The position numbers and the translations under genes are program-made. From a virus: a stretch of 28,136 nt of DNA. The stretch covers positions 1 through 28,136 of IMG/VR virus record IMGVR_UViG_3300031603_000022, one strand, 5' to 3'. Of this stretch, positions 21,217 to 28,136 are shown piece by piece; the first letter of the stretch is position 1, and every line of letters begins with the position of its first letter. The notes under the pieces are model-generated. The model did no database searches. It was given only the letters and a program-made list of their open reading frames with translations, and was not told the origin of the DNA.

Positions 21217-23368
21217 ATTGCTCTATTATTTCGATTACAGCGTCATCGCTATTATTTTTCTTCTTCAAATTTAGTAAGTAACCTGAAAGGCTCGCAGTAA
21301 ATTTGATTAATTTATAAGGATTAGCCTGAAGATACGCGATATCATCCCAGTCAAGTTTGACATTGACTCGGTGCATGAAGGGCTTGAAAATAGGATCTTC
21401 TAAGTCATCCACTACGATATCATCATTCTCAGTTACGGTGTAACCCTCTCCCGTTGTTTTGAGAGTTTGGTTTTTATCTGAGGTTTGGAACCTGATTTTG
21501 CTCGATAAAAACTTGGTCAGCGAGGCCTTTAGCAAACTGCCACGGCGGATCAACATTCTGGCCGGTGTGATAATTAAGTTTAAGGAACCTATGTTAAACA
21601 GCGAGGTCTCGTCATCTACTACCACGTTTTCGTTTGTCTCCGCGTCCCAGTCAATGCCAGAATCCGTGGTGTTTCGTTGGCTTTTTGTGACAAAAATATC
21701 ATTGTCTGACTTCAAGTCCTCCGACCCGTTCACGTGCACTGAATTAGCCAGCGCTTTGGCAAGCCCGCGAGTGTCCCCCCTAATATCTGAGACGTTGTTA
21801 AATTTTGTGCTAGTGTTGACTATCGAAGTTCTTTGACTTCCAACGTTATATTCTCCACGACCGTTAATATCCTCGTAATCAAAAGATTTATATCCACTTG
21901 CAATATCTGCATAAGCCAGCTCAGGCATCCCCTCACTCTCGATGTCGAATACACTGATCCTATCGGATAGGTCGAGCCCGGCAGTCGCATCAAAGAAGAA
22001 CGCGTACTCCTCGACCCGGAGTCTGAGAAACGAGTCGATGACCTCAAAAGTATAGCCAAGATGGAGCATAGATGTCGCCCCTTGAAACCATTTGTCCCAG
22101 CTAAGGGCCAGCGGGCTGTTATTATCGCTCAGCTTCTCGCCCCTGATATGCAACCCCGAGGCGTAGTTGTAAAATCTTAATTGATTCTCACTAGGGTAAA
22201 AATCCCCTGCCAAGTTGTAGGCAGTATCTAACCTGCCTAAATACTCGGAGTAGAAGGTCCACTGCGCGTCTAACATATGACGGGACAACTGCTCCCCTGT
22301 CTCATATATTGGCAACGTCTCTCGGGTTAACTCCGGGCTGGTTATGACCACCTCCTTTAAAGTCAGATTAGAGGAGTTAATTAGCACATCGACTTCTCCC
22401 GCGCCGTCTGGTATGAATAAAAAGTAAACAATTATTGACTGCGTGGCTGCTAGTGTTAAGGAAAGGTCTATGTCAAGATCGTAAGACGCGCTGGATTCTG
22501 GGATAACGAATAGTTGAATTAGGTTAGTGTCGATTAGACTGCTTGAGTTATCAACAACATCGACATAAAGCCCCAGACTCGTATTGCCCGAAGGGTTTGG
22601 TCTATTCCTTAAATAGTTTAATTCGATTGAGACCGTACCTTTTAAAGTGACCGTTCTATCTTCATCAGAGTTAACCAATATCCCGTATAAATAATTCCTA
22701 GCCGTGTCAAGAGTAGGCAGGTCGATCGAGACGGTATCATCAAAATCAGACCGTACAATCAAGTTCGGAAAGTATACGTACTTGGCCACCCCCGCAGATT
22801 GGGTGAAGTTGTAACCCAGATCCCACGACCACACAGCTGTCCGAAAAGCGTTGATCTCAGGATATTTTAAATATTTAGCCAAATCAGCGTAAGGCACAAT
22901 CTCAAAACCTCCGATAGTCGTATATTTAGTAACGTCTATGTCTATTTTCTTCCTAAGATCGAATTTAACCTCTTGCCCGCTTTTTTCTGCGTTGATTTGT
23001 ACCCCAATAGCGTAATCCCCAGACTTAACTACTTTCCTAGTTGGAAATTGCAGGCTGTAACTTGTCGGAAATTCTATATACTGAAGCGTAGTTTTATGCA
23101 GGTAATACTGACGCATCGTGCACTGTGCGTTCATTTCACTTGCCGCGAATAACCGGTTTATAAGATCTGCGCCCTCCTTATAGAATGTCAGTGACTGAAC
23201 GTTAAAAGTAGAAAACACCCCGCCGACTTTAATATCCCGATCCATCTCAAGTTCGCCATCTTCCCATTCTTTGGGAGGGGTAGTCAGATCGATATTCCCA
23301 AGACTTGACTCTAGGCGAACCAAATATTTAGGAGGAGTATTACTTGCCGTTTGGGATTGTATTGTCAT
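21206..23368 (-). CDS. Large tail/baseplate protein (720 aa)
   Basis: This 720-aa protein follows the tape measure gene, the position of distal tail/Tal-like proteins in siphophages. It begins MTIQSQTASNTPPKYLVRLE and has segments typical of baseplate proteins, e.g. SSLGNIDLTTPPKEWEDGEL, SGQEVKFDLRKKIDIDVTKY, DSFLRLRVEEYAFFFD, and a later NVVVDDETSLFNIG. No lysozyme or peptidase motif is visible. It overlaps the tape measure gene by 4 bases and the next gene by 11. The exact family is not assigned. Confidence 0.7.
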   Translation of the reverse strand: MTIQSQTASNTPPKYLVRLESSLGNIDLTTPPKEWEDGELEMDRDIKVGGVFSTFNVQSLTFYKEGADLINRLFAASEMNAQCTMRQYYLHKTTLQYIEFPTSYSLQFPTRKVVKSGDYAIGVQINAEKSGQEVKFDLRKKIDIDVTKYTTIGGFEIVPYADLAKYLKYPEINAFRTAVWSWDLGYNFTQSAGVAKYVYFPNLIVRSDFDDTVSIDLPTLDTARNYLYGILVNSDEDRTVTLKGTVSIELNYLRNRPNPSGNTSLGLYVDVVDNSSSLIDTNLIQLFVIPESSASYDLDIDLSLTLAATQSIIVYFLFIPDGAGEVDVLINSSNLTLKEVVITSPELTRETLPIYETGEQLSRHMLDAQWTFYSEYLGRLDTAYNLAGDFYPSENQLRFYNYASGLHIRGEKLSDNNSPLALSWDKWFQGATSMLHLGYTFEVIDSFLRLRVEEYAFFFDATAGLDLSDRISVFDIESEGMPELAYADIASGYKSFDYEDINGRGEYNVGSQRTSIVNTSTKFNNVSDIRGDTRGLAKALANSVHVNGSEDLKSDNDIFVTKSQRNTTDSGIDWDAETNENVVVDDETSLFNIGSLNLIITPARMLIRRGSLLKASLTKFLSSKIRFQTSDKNQTLKTTGEGYTVTENDDIVVDDLEDPIFKPFMHRVNVKLDWDDIAYLQANPYKLIKFTASLSGYLLNLKKKNNSDDAVIEIIEQYVS

Positions 23369-26262
23369 CTAATAGTATTTACAAATTTGGTTATGCTTCC
23401 GCGCTCCTTAACTCCGATAACATTCCCCGCTCTGTCTACTATCGGTCGGCTACTGTTCTTGACATCTTTGCGAAGTCCCCGAAGTTCTGCTAGCATACCT
23501 GAGTCACTGAATCCTGAAAAGCCTGAGTGCGTGGTCTGTGACATTATCTCCTCAGTCTCTTTATTGTTAAAAATCTTCGACCCCTTAAATGTTGATCCCC
23601 TGAAGTAAGTAGGTTGGTCAACCATCTGCATTTGGCCAGTCGGGAGTCTCATTAGTTCTCTTCCTGCGTCCCCAGCTATAAACTCACCTGGTGCTTTGCT
23701 GGTACCTTTGGCGAATTTTGGAACGGGTTTAGCTGCCACCGCTGCCAACTGAAGTGCCCCAATGATACCTATCACAGCCGCAAGAATTGGGTTAGCCAGA
23801 CTCTTAGACACCGCGACCGCTGTGTTTATGCCGATACTGAATATCGCTGCAATCTTCTCATTTATCGCTTGCTTACGCTGGAAAACTACGAGCTTTTCAT
23901 TATACTTGGCGTTGACTGTCTCCTTAGCCTTAGTCTTGGCTTCTTCCGTGCGAGAGCTGTTCTCAATTCCTGCAATCTCAATATCTCGGGCTTGCTCGTC
24001 AGCTACAATTTTACGCTCGATAAAAGTGTTAGCCAGATTGAACCCCTCGGTTACCAAGTCTGAAGTTGCGAAAGCTAAATCCTCTTTTGCTTGCCTTTCT
24101 TCCTCGATAAGGTCCAGAGTTTTGTCGTGTTCGTATTCTTTCGCATCGAGGCGTTTTTTAAGCTCTTTTTCTAAGTTCTTAGTTATATCATCCTGAGCGT
24201 CTTCATCTTCATCGACTAGTTCCTGTTCAAGGCCTTCGAGCACTTTAAGAGCTTGCTCCTGCGCCTTGGCCCGGTCTAGTCCTCCCTTGCGCTCTAGCTC
24301 TAAACTTTCTTTGAGTAGTTTTTCCAACTCAGCGAGAGCTTTCTCCTCTGCTTTTTTATTAATCTTTGCCGCTTTCGCAGCTGCGACTCTTGCACTGTCA
24401 GCCTTAGTCAGAGCTGCTTTTTTAAGTGCATCTTCTTTTGCTTCTTCAGCATCTATAACAGCTCTTTTCTCAATTTCAATTTGAGCTATTCTCCGTTTGA
24501 CAAACTCATCGTATATATTTATAGCCTCTTTTTTCCCAAAGCCTATATCTCTTAACTCTTCTTGAAATGCGGCTTTTCCTACTTCGAGAGAGGTTGCCGT
24601 GGCTTTTTCGTAATCTGCTAGTAATTCTTTTAGTGCTCGTGATCTTTTTTTATTCTGCGATAGGGTAAAATCAAAAAAGCGAGAAGCTTGATCGCCAGAC
24701 AGTTTTGCTGCTCTCTTGAAAACCAAATCTAAATTGCTCGCTTGGATCACCAAATTGTTGGTAAATTTAACCACACCCCTCAGCGCACTGACGCCCCCTT
24801 CAGCTTTGCGAACCATCCCCTCCCAAGCACTGGACAGTTTAGTTATGTCCCCTGCCAAGTTGTCGAGCTTCTTATCGACCATTATCTGAAGTTCCTCATT
24901 TACGTCAGTGATGCTGTTTCTTAATTCGCCAGCTCCCTCAGCTCCCTCCAAGAAAGTATTAAAGGCGGCCACAGAACGTTTATCAGTCAACTCAAGTGTC
25001 TCATTCAACGAAACCCCTTTTTCTCTCAATTCGATTAACCCTTCGATCAATTCGTCTGAGTTTGTAACAGTTCTGCCAAGAGCTTTAGCAAGGTCCCCAT
25101 TTGCGTCGGCTAAATTGAGCATGATATTCTTGAAGGCCGTAGAAGCTTTAGAAGCATCAAATCCAGAATCTTTCAACTTACCCGTAAAAGCGATCAGATC
25201 TTGCAGACTAAAGCCGTAGGCTTTTGCAATCGGACCAGCTGTAGATAGTATGGTATTATAATCACTAAACTGTAAAGCTGATTTAGTGGTCGCTACTCCA
25301 AGCGTTGCTACAAATTCCCCCATCCTGGAAGCGTCTGCTCCAAATACGCGTAGAGATGTTGCGGCTGTAGTGGCTGCATCTCCTAAGTCAGCCCCTACCG
25401 CGGTAGCAAAGTTTAGGATATCTTTAGTCGAAAGATCGATCTCGTCAATGGTAAGACCCATCTTTGCAAGCGATATCTGTAGCTCAGTAACTTGCGTAGC
25501 TGTAAATTCAGTTTGACTACCTAATAACTTAGCTTGTTTGGTTAGCTCTTTTAGCTCATCTTTAGTTTTTCCAGATACTGCTTGAAGGCTACTCTGAGCT
25601 TTTTGATAGTCCATAATAGCTGCAAGAGAGTCTTTTAGAACTTTCGCAAACATCATCACTCCTCCAACTAGCCCAAAGGCTCCAGTCAAGGACTTAGCAC
25701 TAGACATTATCGCACCTTTATAATTCCCCACTTTACGCTGACTCCTGCCAAGTTGCCCGTCTAAACCTTTGAGAGCTTTGTCCTGTGCTTGGATCGACCG
25801 CAGTAAGGACTTCCCGGCTTTACTGTTGTTCCGTTGCTCCGCGCTGAGAGCTTTGTATTTATTTATATTGGCATTAAGTGCGGCGTTAATAGCCTGGTAA
25901 CTCCCTTTGAGCGCGTTCTCTTGAATAATCGCTCTCTTGGTCTCCGCGGTGACTTGTTGCAGTTTAACCTTCTTGGCGACCAATAGCTTACCTGAGGCAG
26001 ACTGAACTTCGTTTATCTTTTTCTCTGTGGCAATCACTTGTTTCCCCACCTTGTCCACTTCCTTGGAAGTTTTAACGGCCTTATCCTGTCCTTTGGTCAA
26101 AGATTCGAGGGATGTCGCGTTAGTGGTTATGGTCTTAGCCAAAGACTGTAAATCCTTGTCGAGTTTAATGACCTCTTCGTCCACAGAAGTAATCCCGCTA
26201 TCGATATCCTTTAGAAGCTTTCTAAGCGTTTCTAGGGAGGCTATTTCTTTTAAATCAGCCAT
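23365..26262 (-). CDS. Phage tail tape measure protein (TP901 type)
   Basis: This 965-aa protein determines tail length. Residues about 1-190 are coiled coil (EEVIKLDKDLQSLAKTI, EVDKVGKQVIATEKKIN). The TP901 core (PhageMin_Tail) spans about 215-480, with LGSQTEFTATQVTELQISLA, GADLGDAATTAATSLRVFGA and STAFKNIMLNLADANGDL. A second long coiled coil rich in Lys/Glu follows (about 590-790). Two membrane-type helices lie at about 825-870 (IFSIGINTAVAVSKSLANPI, AAVIGIIGALQLAAVA). By the family rule of about 1.5 angstrom per residue, the tail would be near 145 nm. Intact. Confidence 0.93.
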   Translation of the reverse strand: MADLKEIASLETLRKLLKDIDSGITSVDEEVIKLDKDLQSLAKTITTNATSLESLTKGQDKAVKTSKEVDKVGKQVIATEKKINEVQSASGKLLVAKKVKLQQVTAETKRAIIQENALKGSYQAINAALNANINKYKALSAEQRNNSKAGKSLLRSIQAQDKALKGLDGQLGRSQRKVGNYKGAIMSSAKSLTGAFGLVGGVMMFAKVLKDSLAAIMDYQKAQSSLQAVSGKTKDELKELTKQAKLLGSQTEFTATQVTELQISLAKMGLTIDEIDLSTKDILNFATAVGADLGDAATTAATSLRVFGADASRMGEFVATLGVATTKSALQFSDYNTILSTAGPIAKAYGFSLQDLIAFTGKLKDSGFDASKASTAFKNIMLNLADANGDLAKALGRTVTNSDELIEGLIELREKGVSLNETLELTDKRSVAAFNTFLEGAEGAGELRNSITDVNEELQIMVDKKLDNLAGDITKLSSAWEGMVRKAEGGVSALRGVVKFTNNLVIQASNLDLVFKRAAKLSGDQASRFFDFTLSQNKKRSRALKELLADYEKATATSLEVGKAAFQEELRDIGFGKKEAINIYDEFVKRRIAQIEIEKRAVIDAEEAKEDALKKAALTKADSARVAAAKAAKINKKAEEKALAELEKLLKESLELERKGGLDRAKAQEQALKVLEGLEQELVDEDEDAQDDITKNLEKELKKRLDAKEYEHDKTLDLIEEERQAKEDLAFATSDLVTEGFNLANTFIERKIVADEQARDIEIAGIENSSRTEEAKTKAKETVNAKYNEKLVVFQRKQAINEKIAAIFSIGINTAVAVSKSLANPILAAVIGIIGALQLAAVAAKPVPKFAKGTSKAPGEFIAGDAGRELMRLPTGQMQMVDQPTYFRGSTFKGSKIFNNKETEEIMSQTTHSGFSGFSDSGMLAELRGLRKDVKNSSRPIVDRAGNVIGVKERGSITKFVNTIR

Positions 26263-26887
26263 TTTTTTCTCTTGCGTATTTTTTCAGGGCTAAGTCCTGA
26301 AGAGTTGCATACTGAGTTAGCTTCATATCGCCGTCAAAGGTCGTACCCATAAAAATGAATATTCGCATAACAGTTACCATGAAGGGCGTAGGTGTGTCGG
26401 ACTTCTTTTTCTTTTGATGGTTTTCTACAAATTTATCCTGTTTAAACTCCAGATCCTTCAGTACGTCGATAAGATCCTTGGGGACTTTTATCTCGATCCC
26501 AGTGAGTTCCTTGATCGTTTGAATATACTGAGCGAGATTGGTGCCTGGAAGTTCTTTTATTTTCCTCCGCTTAAAATAAGGGGAGAGTTTCCCTCTGAAT
26601 ATATTCGCCCTCACCCTATCCCTGAGCAAGTTAACGATGCCGTAATAGTTAACCTTTATCCGATTGATAAGAATAAAGCTAGTCAGCATCCAGTGCCTTT
26701 CTTCGAATACGTCCTCCTTATCTTGGGAGGAAAATAACTCCAGAACCTCGTTCAATAAATCAGCGATCTGCTTTTCATAAAATTTAACAGGCAGGAAGTT
26801 GTACCGCTTTCTCAGGTGGTCCACTTTCCCGGTCCTCTCGACTCGATCATGGTCGTTTATCGTTAAGTCTTCTATACTTTTGACCAT
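26255..26887 (-). CDS. Pre-tape-measure protein, candidate tail assembly chaperone (210 aa)
   Basis: This 210-aa helical, basic protein lies directly before the tape measure gene and overlaps it by 8 bases, the place usually held by tail assembly chaperones. It contains YNFLPVKFYEKQIADLLNEV, several Lys/Arg clusters and NHQKKKKSDTPTPFMVTVM. No programmed frameshift product is evident: a single frame covers the gene, and the AAG-AAA-AAG run is not a standard slippery heptamer. The chaperone role rests on position only. Confidence 0.6.
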   Translation of the reverse strand: MVKSIEDLTINDHDRVERTGKVDHLRKRYNFLPVKFYEKQIADLLNEVLELFSSQDKEDVFEERHWMLTSFILINRIKVNYYGIVNLLRDRVRANIFRGKLSPYFKRRKIKELPGTNLAQYIQTIKELTGIEIKVPKDLIDVLKDLEFKQDKFVENHQKKKKSDTPTPFMVTVMRIFIFMGTTFDGDMKLTQYATLQDLALKKYAREKNG

Positions 26888-27318
26888 ACTGTTTTTATGT
26901 AGTCGGTTAAAATTGCCTTGCCTGTAATCGCCTTTGCTTTGTCTCGGTTCTTGGACGCTATCCCAAAAAGTCCTTTGTACATCGCGTTCAAAAATCCCTG
27001 CTTACTGTCTGAGCTTTGGGTAAAATACTGTTTTTTAAACACCCTAAAGTCCGTAAACATATCGAACTGGAAATTCCCTTTTAGCTTCAGATTAGGGGTT
27101 ACCTTCCCGGTTTTTTTAGCGTAAGCTGATGATAGTTTGGTGCTTCCCGTTTTGGTATTTACCAGGGGGGCACCCTTGTTGTCCTGTGAACTCAATAACT
27201 GCTTCCTATTAAGGTTCGTTACCTTCTGCTCAACCTTGTCCAGCGAGTTCTCCATTTGAATGTCCATGCTCGCCATGTAAGCATTAGACTTTAGTCGTAT
27301 GTCGTGGAGTGATCTCAT
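26872..27318 (-). CDS. Hypothetical tail-region protein (148 aa)
   Basis: This 148-aa basic protein starts MRSLHDIRLKSNAYMASMD and has a helical N-terminal half and a C-terminal part with GNFQFDMFTDFRVFKKQYF and LNAMYKGLFGIASKNRDKAK. It overlaps the next gene by 16 bases and starts just after an intrinsic terminator. It could be a tail completion or assembly factor by position. Family not recognised. Confidence 0.6.
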   Translation of the reverse strand: MRSLHDIRLKSNAYMASMDIQMENSLDKVEQKVTNLNRKQLLSSQDNKGAPLVNTKTGSTKLSSAYAKKTGKVTPNLKLKGNFQFDMFTDFRVFKKQYFTQSSDSKQGFLNAMYKGLFGIASKNRDKAKAITGKAILTDYIKTVWSKV

Positions 27319-27319
27319 A

Positions 27320-27352
27320 GAAGAAAAATAGGAGGGCAGTCTCCCGCCCTTC
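27320..27352 (-). terminator. Intrinsic terminator/attenuator inside the tail operon
   Basis: On the minus strand GGAAGGGC-GGGAGACT-GCCCTCC forms a 7-bp G/C-rich stem (one bulged A), followed at once by TATTTTTCTT. It lies between the stop of the 62-aa gene (27357) and the start of the 148-aa gene (27318). Partial termination would keep tail-tube transcript high and lower tape measure and assembly proteins. Confidence 0.7.
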
Positions 27353-27356
27353 CATT

Positions 27357-27545
27357 TTATTTTTCATCTGAAGTTTCCTTCTTAGTCGTTTTCTTTCCGT
27401 TGAATACCAGCCAGGCTTCCTCAGCTGTTACCCCTGTGGCAACCGCTTGAGGAGTTTCGCCGTAAACGCGGACGAATTCCGTCTTTTTCAGCTTACCCCA
27501 ACTCCCGTCAAACCAAGCATTCCCTATTTTAGTTCCTCCAGCCAT
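27357..27545 (-). CDS. Hypothetical 62-aa protein
   Basis: This encodes 62 residues, beginning MAGGTKIGNAWFDGSWGKLK, with aromatic residues and a Lys/Glu-rich C-terminal tail (FNGKKTTKKETSDEK). It follows the tail-tube gene after 3 bases and precedes the terminator, so it is in the highly expressed part of the tail operon. It could be a decoration or tube-associated protein, but no family is recognised. Confidence 0.65.
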   Translation of the reverse strand: MAGGTKIGNAWFDGSWGKLKKTEFVRVYGETPQAVATGVTAEEAWLVFNGKKTTKKETSDEK

Positions 27546-27548
27546 CGC

Positions 27549-28136
27549 TTATACTCCTAAGATTCTGAAAACTGTAGATGTGTAAGTAAAGAAGCCTGTA
27601 GCGCTGTCCTTGCCTTGAACGTCGATGTAATCACCGGCGGCAAGATTGGCAGGGGATGCGCCCTTCTTAGCTGTCAAGGTGTATAGGCCAGCTGACTCAG
27701 CTACCACCGTAATGGCAGGAGTGTCCACGTTGGACCCGATAACCTCCCACTTCGCAGTAGTCGCAAAACCACCCGTGTAGAGCGTGTTTGTACATCTTTT
27801 CAAGGCCTTGAGGATTATATCCCCGGCTGCATAAGCGGTATTCAGAGAAAGATCAATTCCGACAGGAACCGCGTCCTTAATCTGGGTTACCGTGGTCTCA
27901 AGACGTCCCAGATAGAAATCTTTAAACTCTTCCACATCATCAAAATAAATCCTGATCATGTAAGAATTAGCCGCGTTGTCGCTAGGCGGAAGGCCAAACT
28001 TAACCGCTATCCTGCCACGGAATCCTTTAACAGTCCCGTCGTCCTGATTGGTTCCCATTTTCAGGTTGTCATTCAGGATTAACTGGATGTCAAACGGCTT
28101 GCCGTCGGCATCGAAAAGGGTTTTGTAATCGCAGGC
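27549..28136 (-). CDS. Partial tail-tube-like protein (start outside the window)
   Basis: The frame is open from 27549 to the window edge, so the true start lies upstream; 195 residues are visible. Visible parts include FDADGKPFDIQLI, DDGTVKGFRGRIAVKFG, YMIRIYFDDVEEFKDFYLGR and GLYTLTAKKGASPANLAAGD, giving a beta-sandwich-like pattern. A methionine at 28058 exists, but the coding pattern continues before it. Position two genes before the tape measure neighbourhood and beta content fit a major tail (tube) protein. It could instead be a minor tail completion protein. Confidence 0.5.
   Translation of the reverse strand, partial: ACDYKTLFDADGKPFDIQLILNDNLKMGTNQDDGTVKGFRGRIAVKFGLPPSDNAANSYMIRIYFDDVEEFKDFYLGRLETTVTQIKDAVPVGIDLSLNTAYAAGDIILKALKRCTNTLYTGGFATTAKWEVIGSNVDTPAITVVAESAGLYTLTAKKGASPANLAAGDYIDVQGKDSATGFFTYTSTVFRILGV

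Noticed and set aside
1069-26737. Numerous plus-strand open frames of 60-147 codons
   Set aside because: They lie opposite well-supported minus-strand genes, show no domain or start signals and have the composition of reverse-strand shadows.
26255-26887. Programmed frameshift in the tail assembly chaperone
   Set aside because: The Lys run is coded by AAG-AAA-AAG-AAG, without a standard slippery heptamer, and no overlapping continuation frame is evident.
1-28136. DGR reverse transcriptase or template repeat
   Set aside because: No protein with a Y-x-D-D motif and no second copy of the VR end (for example GGGTCTCGGCTTTGC) was found on either strand.

Overview
The window is part of a tailed-phage (siphophage-like) genome or prophage from a Bacteroidota host. 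Every gene I can support is on the minus strand, so transcription runs from base 28136 towards base 1. Three observations suggest the host group: signal peptides ending in LGLQAQ or similar (-A-Q), almost no Shine-Dalgarno sequences, and promoter boxes of the form TAnATTTAC, which resemble the Bacteroidota -7 element TAnnTTTG.

Tail module (28136 to 20032): a tail-tube-like protein cut by the window edge, a 62-aa protein, an intrinsic terminator or attenuator, two small pre-tape-measure proteins, a 965-aa TP901-type tape measure protein, a 720-aa tail or baseplate protein and a 394-aa tail-tip protein.

Adhesion/export module (20035 to 13393): six consecutive genes that all begin with Sec signal peptides, including a repeat-built tail fibre and, last, a 725-aa protein whose C-terminus looks like the variable region of a diversity-generating retroelement (DGR). 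A 32-aa membrane microprotein sits immediately before that target and is stop/start-coupled on both sides. No reverse transcriptase or template repeat lies in the window.

Lysis-type module (13219 to 11594): a 3-TM and a 1-TM membrane protein, a DUF5675 protein, and two small proteins of unknown function, closed by a terminator. Next comes a 445-bp non-coding control region with iterated TTTATTGTTTA and CTAAACAA elements, a candidate origin or operator.

Replication module (11148 to 490): a small protein, an XRE-like regulator, a protein with a VVEETP repeat, a DUF2800 nuclease, a DUF2815 predicted ssDNA-binding protein, a structured 495-bp RNA region with a tRNA-like gene, family A DNA polymerase, a possible sliding clamp, primase-VapE helicase, VRR-NUC nuclease, three small proteins and an SNF2 helicase. 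A second copy of the early promoter follows, driving two or three short genes. Four of the early genes share the element AAACACCAC just before the start codon.

The most interesting parts are the signal-peptide-bearing tail/adhesin cluster with its DGR-like variable region, the AAACACCAC leader element, and the tRNA-like structured RNA in front of the polymerase gene.
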